NCBI RefSeq assembly: GCF_030851345.1
Contig: NZ_JALPNU010000001.1
Coordinates: 372,001 to 436,000, forward strand
Source: Marinifilum sp. D714
Lineage (GTDB): Bacteria; Bacteroidota; Bacteroidia; Bacteroidales; Marinifilaceae
Direction of reading: 5' to 3'
DNA length: 64,000 bases
Shown here: positions 54,166 through 63,795 of the stretch, piece by piece
Numbering within the stretch: position 1 is the stretch's first letter
Layout of the letters: every line of letters starts with the position of its first letter
The notes under the pieces: generated by a model
What the model was told of the DNA's origin: nothing
Database searches by the model: none
The model's input: the letters and a program-made list of their open reading frames with translations, nothing else
Program-made: the position numbers and the translations under genes

Positions 54166-54288
54166 CTATCTACATTCTATCCTAATCCATTTCTTTCTAA
54201 AAACACTTATTGCTGCAACAAGTCCAATTGATAGCAATACTATCAATACAGAAAAGACATACTTCCAAAACTCACTAACTCCACCCAT
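54166..54288 (-). CDS. Small single-span membrane protein (40 residues), candidate
   Basis: An ATG at 54288 opens 40 codons: MGGVSEFWKY, a hydrophobic span VFSVLIVLLSIGLVAAISVF, then RKKWIRIECR. The span is about 20 residues and the basic tail fits a cytoplasmic C terminus by the positive-inside rule. A GTG seven codons earlier is in frame. A bidirectional terminator lies right behind the stop. No promoter matching the consensus was seen. Conservation alone can tell if it is real. Confidence 0.45.
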   Translation of the reverse strand: MGGVSEFWKYVFSVLIVLLSIGLVAAISVFRKKWIRIECR

Positions 54289-54467
54289 AAAAGCAAAAAC
54301 ACCAACCACTTACAAAAAACTATTCTTTAAATCTTCCGTAGTAAAATTGCAAGAACCACTAAAGAGGCAAAAATGCTGCTTTTAAGAGACTATTACTTTA
54401 ATTTATTTTGTTTTATTTTACAGTTAGAAAACTTAATCCGTAAGCAATTACTTAAAAAACTATCTAT
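54289..54467. other. Upstream region of the sugar-nucleotide gene cluster
   Basis: AT-rich; contains TTTATTTTG and TTTATTTTAC stretches before ugd but no exact TANNTTTG element. Confidence 0.4.
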
Positions 54468-55817
54468 ATGAACATTACTATTGTTGGTACAGGTTACGTT
54501 GGTCTTGTTTCGGGAACCTGTTTTGCAGAAACTGGTATTACCGTTACTTGTGTTGATGTTGATCAAAAAAAAATTGACAACCTAAACAAAGGCATTATTC
54601 CTATATACGAACCAGGATTAACTCCTATGGTGAAGCGTAATATGGAAAAAGGCCGCTTATCATTCTCAACCAGTTTAAAAGATAGTATAACAGAAGCCGA
54701 TGCTGTATTTATTGCAGTGGGTACTCCTCCTGACGAAGATGGTAGTGCTGATTTACAATACGTACTTGGTGTTGCCCGCGAAATAGGCAAGTATGCTCAA
54801 CACTATATGGTGGTGGTTACAAAAAGTACTGTACCAATTGGAACAGCTAAACAGGTTAAAGCTGCCATTCAGGATGAACTGGACAAAAGAAATTCAGACC
54901 TGACTTTTGATGTAGCATCAAACCCTGAATTCTTGAAAGAAGGTGCAGCAATCGATGATTTCTTGAAACCGGATCGCGTAGTGATTGGGACAGAATCGGA
55001 GAAAGCACAGAAGGTGATGAAAAGGTTGTATAAACCATTCTTAATGAACAATCATCCTGTAATTTTTATGGATATTCCTTCTGCCGAGATGACCAAATAT
55101 GCGGCCAATTCAATGCTGGCTACAAAAATCTCATTCATGAATGATATCGCAAATCTATGCGAAATTGTTGGTGCCGATGTGAACAATGTGCGTAAAGGTA
55201 TTGGATCGGATTCTCGTATTGGAAATAAATTTATTTACCCGGGAACTGGTTACGGCGGGTCTTGCTTCCCTAAAGATGTTCAGGCATTGGTAAAAACATC
55301 AGAGCAGGAAGGACATCCTCTTGAGATACTTAAATCGGTTGAATTGGTAAACAATCGACAAAAAAGTGTGCTTTACAAGAAGGTAATGTCTCATTTCGAT
55401 GGAGATATTAAAGGGAAGAAATTTGGCATTTGGGGATTGTCCTTTAAACCAAACACCGATGATATGCGTGAAGCTCCAGCATTGGTAGTTATTGACAAGC
55501 TACTTAATGAAGGTGCTGAAGTGGTTGCCTACGATCCTGTTGCGATGAAAGAGTGTAACCGAAGAATTGGTGATTCTATTCAATATGCAAAAGATCAATA
55601 TGAAGCATTAATCGATGCTGATGCTCTTATTATAATTACCGAATGGAACGAATTTAAAGTTCCAAACTTCCGAGTAATGGAGAAACTATTGAAAAACAAG
55701 ATCATTTTTGATGGACGCAACATTTACGACATTGATGAAATGAGAGACAATGGGTACACCTACTACTCTATCGGTAGAGAAGTTATTGGCATAGAAAGTA
55801 AGGCTATTGCTAAATAA
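54468..55817 (+). CDS. ugd: UDP-glucose 6-dehydrogenase
   Basis: Encodes 449 residues. It oxidises UDP-glucose twice with NAD+ to UDP-glucuronate. The N-terminal Rossmann fold begins MNITIVGTGYVGLVSGTCFAE; the catalytic Cys is in PGTGYGGSCFPKDVQALV; AEMTKYAANSMLATKISFMNDIANLCE and WGLSFKPNTDDMREAP are the usual central and C-terminal motifs. It is the first of six same-strand genes and is followed by the decarboxylase that uses its product. Confidence 0.95.
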   Translation: MNITIVGTGYVGLVSGTCFAETGITVTCVDVDQKKIDNLNKGIIPIYEPGLTPMVKRNMEKGRLSFSTSLKDSITEADAVFIAVGTPPDEDGSADLQYVLGVAREIGKYAQHYMVVVTKSTVPIGTAKQVKAAIQDELDKRNSDLTFDVASNPEFLKEGAAIDDFLKPDRVVIGTESEKAQKVMKRLYKPFLMNNHPVIFMDIPSAEMTKYAANSMLATKISFMNDIANLCEIVGADVNNVRKGIGSDSRIGNKFIYPGTGYGGSCFPKDVQALVKTSEQEGHPLEILKSVELVNNRQKSVLYKKVMSHFDGDIKGKKFGIWGLSFKPNTDDMREAPALVVIDKLLNEGAEVVAYDPVAMKECNRRIGDSIQYAKDQYEALIDADALIIITEWNEFKVPNFRVMEKLLKNKIIFDGRNIYDIDEMRDNGYTYYSIGREVIGIESKAIAK

Positions 55818-55878
55818 TTAATTATTAACTTACAACATCAATTCCTTCCAATATTGGGAGGAATTTAACTATACACAC

Positions 55879-56823
55879 ATGAAACGAGTACTTGTTACCG
55901 GAGGTGCAGGGTTCATTGGATCACACTTGTGCGAGCGCCTACTTAGAGAAGGGAATGATGTAATTTGCCTTGACAACTATTTTACTGGCTCGAAAAAAAA
56001 TATTGCCCATCTTCTTGATGATCATTACTTTGAATTGGTGCGACATGATGTTACTACGCCATATTTTGCCGAGGTTGACGAAATTTACAACTTGGCCTGT
56101 CCAGCATCGCCAATTCATTATCAATACAATCCGATAAAAACCATTAAAACTTCAGTTATGGGTGCCATTAACATGTTGGGATTGGCCAAACGTGTTAAAG
56201 CAAGAATCTTACAGGCCTCTACCAGTGAAGTTTATGGCGATCCTGAAATTCATCCCCAAACAGAAGACTATTGGGGAAATGTAAACCCAATTGGAGTTCG
56301 CTCTTGCTATGATGAAGGGAAACGTTGTGCCGAAACCTTATTTATGGATTATCACAACCAAAATAATGTTGATATAAAAATCATACGTATTTTCAATACT
56401 TATGGCCCAAACATGAATCCAGATGATGGGCGTGTTGTATCGAACTTCATTGTGCAGGCATTACAAAACGAAGACATAACCATTTTTGGTGATGGATCGC
56501 AAACCAGAAGTTTCCAGTATGTTGATGATTTGGTGGAAGGCATGTCGAGAATGATGCAGACTCCTCGTAACTTTACAGGACCTGTTAATATTGGAAATCC
56601 AAACGAATTTACCATTCTAGAACTCGCTCAAAATGTAATTGAATTAACCAATTCAAAGTCTAAAATCATCCATCTTCCTTTGCCACAAGATGATCCTACA
56701 CAAAGACAACCAGATATTAGTCTTGCCAAAAAGGAACTGAACAATTGGGAACCAAAAATTCAATTAAGGGAAGGATTGTTAAAAACGATCTCCTATTTTG
56801 ATACTCTTTTAAAAAATCAATAG
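55879..56823 (+). CDS. UDP-glucuronate decarboxylase (UDP-xylose synthase), SDR family
   Basis: Encodes 314 residues, an extended SDR enzyme. The glycine-rich loop is [17 protein letters not shown], the catalytic pair is in [14 protein letters not shown] (Y-x3-K), and [24 protein letters not shown] is the signature of UXS-type enzymes. It turns UDP-glucuronate into UDP-xylose, and the gene follows ugd after 61 bases, which fits the pathway order. Genuine 4-epimerases of the same fold lack the CYDEGKR pattern. Confidence 0.93.
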   Translation: MKRVLVTGGAGFIGSHLCERLLREGNDVICLDNYFTGSKKNIAHLLDDHYFELVRHDVTTPYFAEVDEIYNLACPASPIHYQYNPIKTIKTSVMGAINMLGLAKRVKARILQASTSEVYGDPEIHPQTEDYWGNVNPIGVRSCYDEGKRCAETLFMDYHNQNNVDIKIIRIFNTYGPNMNPDDGRVVSNFIVQALQNEDITIFGDGSQTRSFQYVDDLVEGMSRMMQTPRNFTGPVNIGNPNEFTILELAQNVIELTNSKSKIIHLPLPQDDPTQRQPDISLAKKELNNWEPKIQLREGLLKTISYFDTLLKNQ

Positions 56824-56915
56824 CACAATGCCATAAATATTACATCCAAAAACAAGAAACACCCAAGCATTTATTTTAAGTCAATTTATCACACTGTAAA
56901 TCTGCAATAATAAAT

Positions 56916-57803
56916 ATGAAAGGAATTATATTAGCCGGAGGGTCGGGCACACGCCTTTATCCAATTACAAAAAGCATCTCAAAACAAATTATCCCAATTT
57001 ACGACAAACCGATGATCTACTATCCATTGTCGGTTTTAATGCTAGCTGGCATTAAGGAGATTCTTATCATTTCAACGCCAAAAGATCTCCCTCTTTATAA
57101 GGATTTATTTGATGATGGCAGTCAATATGGGCTGGATATTTCTTATGCCGAACAACCTTCTCCTGATGGTTTGGCACAGGCTTTTATTATTGGTGAAGAG
57201 TTTATTGGAGACAGTCCTGTTTGTATGATTCTTGGGGATAACCTTTACTATGGATATGAGTTTAGCAAACAATTGGTAGAATCGGCAAAGTTAACAAATG
57301 GAGCTTCAGTATTTGGATATCACGTAAATGATCCTGAAAGATATGGTGTTGCAGAGTTTGACAAGAACGGATTAGTGAAAAGCATAGAAGAAAAACCTCA
57401 AAACCCAAAATCAAACTATGCAGTAACAGGTTTATATTTCTACGACAACACGGTTGTTGAGAAAGCAAAATCATTAAAACCTTCGAAACGCGGAGAGCTT
57501 GAAATTACCGATCTTAATAAAATCTATTTACAAGAAGGCAAATTAAAACTAAGAGTTCTTGGTCGAGGCATAGCATGGCTGGATACAGGCACCCATGAAA
57601 GCATGTTGCAAGCCTCCAATTTTATTGCTACCATTGAGCAACGACAAGGCTTAAAGGTTGCTTGTATAGAAGAAATTGCCTATAGAAATGGATTTATTAA
57701 CAAAGATCAACTGTTAGAACTTGCCAAACCACTACTTAAAAATACTTATGGAGAGTATTTGGTAAATGTTGCAAATGAAACCATCACTCGTTTAGAAAAT
57801 TGA
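56916..57803 (+). CDS. rfbA: Glucose-1-phosphate thymidylyltransferase
   Basis: Encodes 295 residues. It couples dTTP and glucose 1-phosphate to dTDP-glucose, the first step to dTDP-rhamnose. The nucleotide loop is [19 protein letters not shown], followed by [33 protein letters not shown]-like [24 protein letters not shown] and [13 protein letters not shown]. It is the first of the three rfb genes, one base before rfbC. Confidence 0.96.
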   Translation: MKGIILAGGSGTRLYPITKSISKQIIPIYDKPMIYYPLSVLMLAGIKEILIISTPKDLPLYKDLFDDGSQYGLDISYAEQPSPDGLAQAFIIGEEFIGDSPVCMILGDNLYYGYEFSKQLVESAKLTNGASVFGYHVNDPERYGVAEFDKNGLVKSIEEKPQNPKSNYAVTGLYFYDNTVVEKAKSLKPSKRGELEITDLNKIYLQEGKLKLRVLGRGIAWLDTGTHESMLQASNFIATIEQRQGLKVACIEEIAYRNGFINKDQLLELAKPLLKNTYGEYLVNVANETITRLEN

Positions 57804-57804
57804 C

Positions 57805-58365
57805 ATGGAAATAATAAAAACAGAAATTCCCGATTTATTAATTATACAACCTAGAGTATTTGAAGATGAAAGAGGTTATTTCTTCGAAAGTTATAACGAG
57901 AAAGAATTCCTTAAACACGATCTAAACTTGAATTTTATTCAAGATAATGAATCCAAATCAGGATATGGTGTAATAAGAGGTTTGCACTATCAACTCGCTC
58001 CATACTCTCAAACAAAACTGGTTCGCGTAATCGAAGGTAAAGTTTTCGATGTAGCCGTTGACTTAAGAGAAGGATCACCTACTTTTGGAAAATGGAGAGG
58101 AATTGAATTATCAGCTGAAAACAAAATACAGTTTCTTATACCAAGAGGCTTCGCTCATGGATTCTCAGTACTAAGCGAAACAGCAACTTTCGTTTACAAG
58201 TGCGACAACCTATATAATCCGGAAGCTGAAAGAGGTCTTAATTTTAACGATCCAAGTTTAAATATTGATTGGAGAATAGATCCTAAAAATGCGATCATTT
58301 CGCCAAAGGATAAGGTCTTGCCAAACTTTAACGAAGCTGAAAGAAATTTCAAATTTGGAAAATAA
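57805..58365 (+). CDS. rfbC: dTDP-4-dehydrorhamnose 3,5-epimerase
   Basis: Encodes 186 residues, cupin fold. PRVFEDERGYFFESYNEKEF at the N terminus, GVIRGLHYQLAPYSQTKLVRVIEGKVFDVAVDLREGSPTFGKW with the catalytic His and Lys, and PRGFAHGFSVLSETATFVYKCDNLYNPEAERGL are all family signatures. It epimerises C3 and C5 of dTDP-4-keto-6-deoxyglucose. One base after rfbA and nine before rfbD. Confidence 0.96.
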   Translation: MEIIKTEIPDLLIIQPRVFEDERGYFFESYNEKEFLKHDLNLNFIQDNESKSGYGVIRGLHYQLAPYSQTKLVRVIEGKVFDVAVDLREGSPTFGKWRGIELSAENKIQFLIPRGFAHGFSVLSETATFVYKCDNLYNPEAERGLNFNDPSLNIDWRIDPKNAIISPKDKVLPNFNEAERNFKFGK

Positions 58366-58374
58366 AAGTCGCCT

Positions 58375-59247
58375 ATGACAAATATTTTAGTAACAGGAAG
58401 CAATGGACAATTGGGTTCTGAAATCAAAGAACTATCTAAGAATTATCCAAATGTCCAATTTGTTTTTACCGATATTGAAGAACTAGACATCACTTCTTTT
58501 ACTGACATAGAAAGCTTTGTAGCAGATAAAAACTTTAGTTATCTGATAAATTGTGCAGCATATACAAATGTAGACGGAGCTGAAGAAAATATTGAATTGG
58601 CAGAGCTTTTAAACGCCGAAGCTGTGAAGAATTTGGCTATCATTTCGAAGCAAAACAATATTATTCCAATTCACATCTCAACGGACTATGTGTTTTCTGG
58701 TAAAGGATTCAAACCATACAACGAAGAAGAACAAACCGGGCCACAAGGTGTTTATGGAAATACCAAATTAAAAGGTGAAAATTACCTTCAAAAAATTTGT
58801 CCAAATCACATCACAATTAGAACTTCCTGGCTGTATTCTCCATTCGGGAAAAATTTTTTGAAAACCATGTTGAATCTGGGACAGGAAAGAGAGGAATTAC
58901 AAGTTGTTGTTGACCAGATTGGCACCCCAACCTACGCGCACGATCTAGCCTTGTGCATAATGCATATCATCGAAAGATTAGAGAAAGACAATCAGTTCAA
59001 AGATTTTGGCATTTACCATTACTCAAACGAAGGCGTTTGCAGCTGGTTCGATTTCGCAACTGAAATACAAATTATTGCCGGTAATAAATGTAAAATTAAC
59101 AGCACTGACAGCGAGAGCTTTAAAACTTTGGCAAAAAGACCACACTATAGCGTCTTGAATAAATCAAAAATTAAACATATTTTTGAACTTGATATTCCAC
59201 ACTGGAGGGGAAGGATATCGCATTGTATCAATCGTATAAAAAGTTAA
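58375..59247 (+). CDS. rfbD: dTDP-4-dehydrorhamnose reductase
   Basis: Encodes 290 residues of the SDR family. The N-terminal VTGSNGQLGSEIKEL binds NAD(P)H; ISTDYVFSGKGFKPYNEEEQTGPQGVYGNTKLKGE carries the catalytic S/T, Y and K; RTSWLYSPFGKNFLKTML follows. It reduces the 4-keto sugar to dTDP-L-rhamnose. The expected fourth gene, rfbB (4,6-dehydratase), is not between rfbA and rfbC nor elsewhere in this window. Confidence 0.95.
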   Translation: MTNILVTGSNGQLGSEIKELSKNYPNVQFVFTDIEELDITSFTDIESFVADKNFSYLINCAAYTNVDGAEENIELAELLNAEAVKNLAIISKQNNIIPIHISTDYVFSGKGFKPYNEEEQTGPQGVYGNTKLKGENYLQKICPNHITIRTSWLYSPFGKNFLKTMLNLGQEREELQVVVDQIGTPTYAHDLALCIMHIIERLEKDNQFKDFGIYHYSNEGVCSWFDFATEIQIIAGNKCKINSTDSESFKTLAKRPHYSVLNKSKIKHIFELDIPHWRGRISHCINRIKS

Positions 59248-59265
59248 CCAAGAAATTTTTCGAAA

Positions 59266-61011
59266 ATGGACAAAACGGAAATTTTAGACAGTGTAATTGA
59301 AACAGCCAACAAATGGCTAGAGGGGAATTATGATCAAGCGACAAAAGATGCTGTAAAAGAACTTCTTGATCAGGAAGATAAAACGGCTTTAATAGATTCA
59401 TTTTATAAAGATTTAGAGTTTGGAACAGGTGGATTAAGAGGAAAAATGGGACCTGGAACCAACCGTATGAATATTTATACAGTAGGTGCTGCAACTCAAG
59501 GATTGGCAAACTACTTAAACAAATCATTTACTAACAAAGAACAAATTTCGGTTTGTATTGGATATGATTGCCGAAACAACAGTAAATTGTTTTCTGATAC
59601 CGTAGCAAACATCTTCTCGGCTAACGGAATCAAAGCCTACATTTTCGAAGACTTACGCCCTACTCCAGAAATGTCATTTGCAATTCGTCATTTGGGATGT
59701 CAGTCAGGTGTTATCATCACAGCATCACATAACCCAAAAGAATACAATGGATACAAGGCATATTGGGAAGATGGGTCTCAATTGGTGCCTCCACACGATA
59801 AAAATGTAATTAACGAAGTAAAGGCAGTAAAGGTAGAAGACATCAAATTTGAAGGAAATCCTGATTTGATTGAAGTTTTAGGTGCTGAAATGGACAAGCT
59901 TTACCTTGATACCGTTAAGACTCTAAGTCTATCTCCTGAAGCCATTCAGAATCAGAAAGATTTGAAAATTGTATTTACGCCCTTGCATGGAACAACGGTA
60001 AAATTGGTTCCCGATTCATTGGCAAATTACGGTTTTGAAAATGTAATTCACATTCCTGAACAAGATGTAGTTGACGGTAACTTCCCTACGGTTTGGTCTG
60101 CAAATCCAGAAGAGCCAGAAGCATTAAAAATGGCCGTTGATAAAGCTGATGAAGTTGATGCTGATTTGGTAATGGCTTGTGATCCTGATGGAGACAGATT
60201 GGGAATTTCTGTTAAAAATGACAAAGGCGAATGGGAAATTATCAACGGTAATCAAACTGCTTTAATTTTCACATATTACTTGATTAAAAGAAGACGTGAG
60301 TTAGGTTTACTTACCGGTAATGATTACGTTGTAAAAACGATTGTAACTACAGAATTATTTAAGGATGTAGCAGAAAAAAACAATGTAGAATGTTTCGATG
60401 CATACACCGGATTTAAATGGATTGCGGATGTAATGCGCAAAAATCCTGAAAAGAATTATGTAGGTGGAGGTGAAGAATCATTCGGTTACATGCCAGGTGA
60501 TTTTACTCGTGACAAAGATGCTGTATCATCTTGTAGCATAATGGCGGAAATTGCAGCGTGGGCGAAAGATCAAGGCAAAAACCTTTTTGACATCTTAAAA
60601 GAAATCTATTTAGAGTATGGATTCTCTAAGGAAAAAATGATTTACATCGTTCGTGAAGGCTTGCAAGGATCTCAGGAAATTGCACAGATGATGCACGATT
60701 ACAGGTTTAATACACCAAAAGAAATTAACGGATCGCCAGTTGTGTTAATTAAAGATTACACTACAAGAAAAGCCACAAACCCAATTACAGGAGAGGCTAA
60801 CGATCTTGATTTCGAAACAACTGCAGATGTTCTTCAAATTTACTTAGACGATGGATCTAAAATTTCTGTTCGTCCTTCTGGTACTGAACCAAAAATCAAA
60901 TACTATTTCGAGGTACGTGAAGAATTGCCTTCTTTAGAAGATTTCTATGCTACTGAAGAAAAAGCAAACAAAAAAATTGAAGGAATAATAGATTCTTTGA
61001 ATTTAAACTAA
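59266..61011 (+). CDS. Phosphohexomutase (phosphoglucomutase/phosphomannomutase)
   Basis: Encodes 581 residues of the alpha-D-phosphohexomutase family, in the longer Bacteroidota/Firmicutes group. The phosphoserine loop is GVIITASHNPKEYNGYKAYW, the metal loop MACDPDGDRLGI, the sugar loop GGGEESFGYM and the phosphate loop VRPSGTEPKIKYYF. It interconverts glucose 6- and 1-phosphate (or mannose) and would supply glucose 1-phosphate for RfbA, which fits its place directly behind rfbD. Confidence 0.93.
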   Translation: MDKTEILDSVIETANKWLEGNYDQATKDAVKELLDQEDKTALIDSFYKDLEFGTGGLRGKMGPGTNRMNIYTVGAATQGLANYLNKSFTNKEQISVCIGYDCRNNSKLFSDTVANIFSANGIKAYIFEDLRPTPEMSFAIRHLGCQSGVIITASHNPKEYNGYKAYWEDGSQLVPPHDKNVINEVKAVKVEDIKFEGNPDLIEVLGAEMDKLYLDTVKTLSLSPEAIQNQKDLKIVFTPLHGTTVKLVPDSLANYGFENVIHIPEQDVVDGNFPTVWSANPEEPEALKMAVDKADEVDADLVMACDPDGDRLGISVKNDKGEWEIINGNQTALIFTYYLIKRRRELGLLTGNDYVVKTIVTTELFKDVAEKNNVECFDAYTGFKWIADVMRKNPEKNYVGGGEESFGYMPGDFTRDKDAVSSCSIMAEIAAWAKDQGKNLFDILKEIYLEYGFSKEKMIYIVREGLQGSQEIAQMMHDYRFNTPKEINGSPVVLIKDYTTRKATNPITGEANDLDFETTADVLQIYLDDGSKISVRPSGTEPKIKYYFEVREELPSLEDFYATEEKANKKIEGIIDSLNLN

Positions 61012-61019
61012 TATTTTTA

Positions 61020-61039
61020 GGGTAGCGTTACTGCTACCC
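61020..61039 (+). terminator. Hairpin behind the phosphohexomutase gene
   Basis: GGGTAGC pairs with GCTACCC around GTTACT; TACACTTATTTTATTT follows. The T-run is loose, so termination may be partial, letting the PP2C gene at 61056 be read as well. Confidence 0.55.
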
Positions 61040-61055
61040 TACACTTATTTTATTT

Positions 61056-62276
61056 ATGGACACCAAGAAAACAATTCTTTCTGTTGACGACTCACCTATC
61101 AACAACAAGTTGATTGAGGCATATTTTAGACGTGATTATGAAGTAATTTCAAAGGAAAGTGGCCAACAAGCCCTTGCCTGGTTAGAAGGAAATATTCCTG
61201 ATGTGATTTTACTAGATATCATGATGCCCGTAATGGATGGAATTGAAGTTCTTGAACGAATTCAGGCAAACGATAGGCTAAAAGAAATTCCCGTAATTAT
61301 GGTTACGGCGAAAACTGAGATGGAAAGCATTAAGGCTACTCTAAACCTAGGTGCTCAAGACTACGTTAAAAAGCCTATTGATTTTACCGAGTTACAAACA
61401 AAGGTCCTGATTGCATTCCAAATTAATGAACAAAAACAGGAAATCTCTAAATACAAATCCTATTATGACATTCATCAGGGAATGATTCATGCGCAACGCA
61501 TTCAACGATCCATTCTTCCCGATGCAGAGCATTTTAGAAGATTATATCCTAAATCATTCATCATTAATTTACCCAAGCACGTAGTAGGAGGAGATTTTTA
61601 TTGGGTTCAGCAAAGTTTCCACAAAAATAGCATTGGTGTTTTCGATTGTACAGGCCATGGTGTTCCTGCGGCTATGCTAACTGTGATGGGACAAATGGAA
61701 TTACACACCTTGTCTCAAAATGGTAACGAAATACAAGCTGAACAGATTTTCCCTTTATTAAGCAGAAAATTTAGCAAGCTATTAAACACATCGGCAGACA
61801 CTTACACTCAATACGATGGAATGGATGGTATTTTCTGTTCAATTTATCCACAAGAACAATTAATTGAGTTTGTTGGTGCCAAAAGATCATTGGTTTTAAT
61901 TAGAGAAAATAATTCTCAACTAATTGTAAACAGAGAAAACACAGAGGCCAAATTGAGCAACGAACAATTCTCGTTATTTGAAATTGCCGGAGACAGAAAC
62001 TCAATTGGAAAGGAGTCTGAGTTTGTTGAATTTACAGTCAATGAGATTAAGTTCTTACCAGGCGATAGAATATTCTTGTATAGCGATGGAATTACCGACC
62101 AATTGGGTGGTGATCAGCAAAAAAGACTGAAAAGAAAACAGTTTTTTGAAAAATTGCTTGAAATCCAAACCAAATCCATCAATCTTCAAAAATCAGATAT
62201 ATTTACTTGGCTAGAAAAGTGGAAAAGTAACTATGAACAAACCGATGATATACTTGTTGTAGGGATTGAACTTTAA
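61056..62276 (+). CDS. Response regulator with PP2C (RsbU/SpoIIE) phosphatase domain
   Basis: Encodes 406 residues. The receiver domain (1-120) is complete: DD at 11-12, phospho-Asp D54 in VILLDIMMP, Thr in IMVTAK and Lys in YVKKPID. A short linker (YYDIHQGMIHAQRIQRSILPD) of the RsbU type leads to the PP2C domain with KHVVGGDFYWVQ, FDCTGHGVPAAMLTVMG and the C-terminal FLYSDGITDQLGG and QTDDILVVGIEL, metal-binding Asp residues present. It should dephosphorylate an STAS protein or SiaC when its receiver is phosphorylated. The last four bases overlap the convergent helicase gene. Confidence 0.93.
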   Translation: MDTKKTILSVDDSPINNKLIEAYFRRDYEVISKESGQQALAWLEGNIPDVILLDIMMPVMDGIEVLERIQANDRLKEIPVIMVTAKTEMESIKATLNLGAQDYVKKPIDFTELQTKVLIAFQINEQKQEISKYKSYYDIHQGMIHAQRIQRSILPDAEHFRRLYPKSFIINLPKHVVGGDFYWVQQSFHKNSIGVFDCTGHGVPAAMLTVMGQMELHTLSQNGNEIQAEQIFPLLSRKFSKLLNTSADTYTQYDGMDGIFCSIYPQEQLIEFVGAKRSLVLIRENNSQLIVNRENTEAKLSNEQFSLFEIAGDRNSIGKESEFVEFTVNEIKFLPGDRIFLYSDGITDQLGGDQQKRLKRKQFFEKLLEIQTKSINLQKSDIFTWLEKWKSNYEQTDDILVVGIEL

Positions 62277-63706
62277 AATTCTGGTTCGTTAGGAAAAAAT
62301 TCTTTCTTAAAATTTACAAGATACAATTTCTCTGTAGCACGCGTCAAAGCTGTATACAGCCATCTGTAATATTCTCTATTCAGCAATTCATCAGCAAGGT
62401 ACCCTTGATCAACAAATACAGCTTTCCACTGTCCTCCCTGTGCTTTGTGACAAGTGACCGCATATGCAAACTTAACTTGCAGGGCATTAAAGAATTTATT
62501 GTTTCTAACTTTCTCGTAACGTTTTTTCTTGACTCTGATATCGGAATAATCTTCTGCAATGGTAAAAAAAAGCTGTTTGGTCTCCTCATATCCTAACGAA
62601 GCTGTTTCAATATCTAAAGTATCCAACAATATCATGGTATCCAACTCCACATCATTGTAGTCGGGAAAACGAACGGTAACCTCCGCATATCGGTAACCAT
62701 ACAATTCAATATGCTTATGAAGCTTTACAATCTCAACAATATCACCATTGGCAATAAAATCCATATTTTCGATATCGTGAGCCCAGAAATAGTTATTCTT
62801 CACAACCATTAACAAATCTCCTGCAGAGATTTCTTCTTCACGATACATTACAGTATTTCGAATCCCCTGGTTAAATCGATTTGCTCGTTTATTCGATCTA
62901 CTTATCACAATTGTATCCTCAACACCATACTTATAATGAGCAGAAGACAACTCTTCAATCAGTTCACCTCCACCTATTTTGTAAATATCCGGATAATTCT
63001 GAGTACTTAAAACCGGAAATCCTTCTCTCTCCTCATTTAGCATGTTTCTTAATTCAGTAGCGTTCATCAGAATTCCAGATTCCTCATTTTGTCTAACCAC
63101 CTGTCTTAAAATCAACTCTTCTACATCAAAATGATAACATGCACGCAATTCTTCAGGATCAAGAGCTGGACTAATATCCAAACCCACAGGAGGCAACTGA
63201 GCTGAATCTCCAATCAATATTAATCTGCAATTTTTCCCGGAATAAACATATTCAATCAAATCATCCAACAAGCAACCTGAACCAAAGAGTGAGGCTTCTG
63301 GTGAATAATTTGAAATCATTGAGGCTTCATCAACAATAAATACAGTATTGGCATTTAAGTTTCTATCCTTTACAAAAACAGCCTCTGCATCGGCAAGCGA
63401 TTTTTGTCGGTATATTTTTTTGTGAATGGTAAAAGCAGGCTTTTTTGCATACTGACTTAACACTTTTGCCGCCCTACCGGTAGGTGCTAACAAGACTGAT
63501 TTTATTTTAAAATCACTCAAAGTTGAAGTTAGAGCACTTACCAAAGTTGTTTTTCCAGTTCCTGCATATCCTTTTAACAAAAATATACTTTGATTTTGAA
63601 CTCGGGTCACAAAATCCGCTAAACCAACTATAGCCTTAGTTTGATCGCTTGTTGGAGCAAAATTAAGGTGTTCCTTAATCTTCTCAGCCACATGATTTTT
63701 TAGCAT
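62273..63706 (-). CDS. RecD-like ATP-dependent helicase/AAA family ATPase
   Basis: Encodes 477 residues of the superfamily-1 RecD/Pif1-type group. Walker A is FLLKGYAGTGKTTLVSAL near residue 47, then LLAPTGRAAKVLSQ, FIVDEASMISN (Walker B), LILIGDSAQLPPVG, and C-terminal AYAVTCHKAQGGQWKAVFVDQ and YRWLYTALTRATEKLYLV of the UvrD_C_2 type. Shorter than RecD2, lacking its N-terminal extension. Role in DNA repair or replication-fork handling is inferred from the family; no recB/recC neighbours. Confidence 0.88.
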   Translation of the reverse strand: MLKNHVAEKIKEHLNFAPTSDQTKAIVGLADFVTRVQNQSIFLLKGYAGTGKTTLVSALTSTLSDFKIKSVLLAPTGRAAKVLSQYAKKPAFTIHKKIYRQKSLADAEAVFVKDRNLNANTVFIVDEASMISNYSPEASLFGSGCLLDDLIEYVYSGKNCRLILIGDSAQLPPVGLDISPALDPEELRACYHFDVEELILRQVVRQNEESGILMNATELRNMLNEEREGFPVLSTQNYPDIYKIGGGELIEELSSAHYKYGVEDTIVISRSNKRANRFNQGIRNTVMYREEEISAGDLLMVVKNNYFWAHDIENMDFIANGDIVEIVKLHKHIELYGYRYAEVTVRFPDYNDVELDTMILLDTLDIETASLGYEETKQLFFTIAEDYSDIRVKKKRYEKVRNNKFFNALQVKFAYAVTCHKAQGGQWKAVFVDQGYLADELLNREYYRWLYTALTRATEKLYLVNFKKEFFPNEPEF

Positions 63707-63754
63707 TTCCGTTAAATTTTATGGATATAAAAATAGCCAAATAGATTTTTTTTT

Positions 63755-63762
63755 TAAATTTG
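63755..63762 (+). promoter_or_regulatory. Promoter element of the gene at the right edge
   Basis: TAAATTTG matches TANNTTTG, 34 bases before the ATG at 63796, after a long T-run. Confidence 0.5.
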
Positions 63763-63795
63763 CAGACAAACTTACACAAACTAATAAGAATAAAA

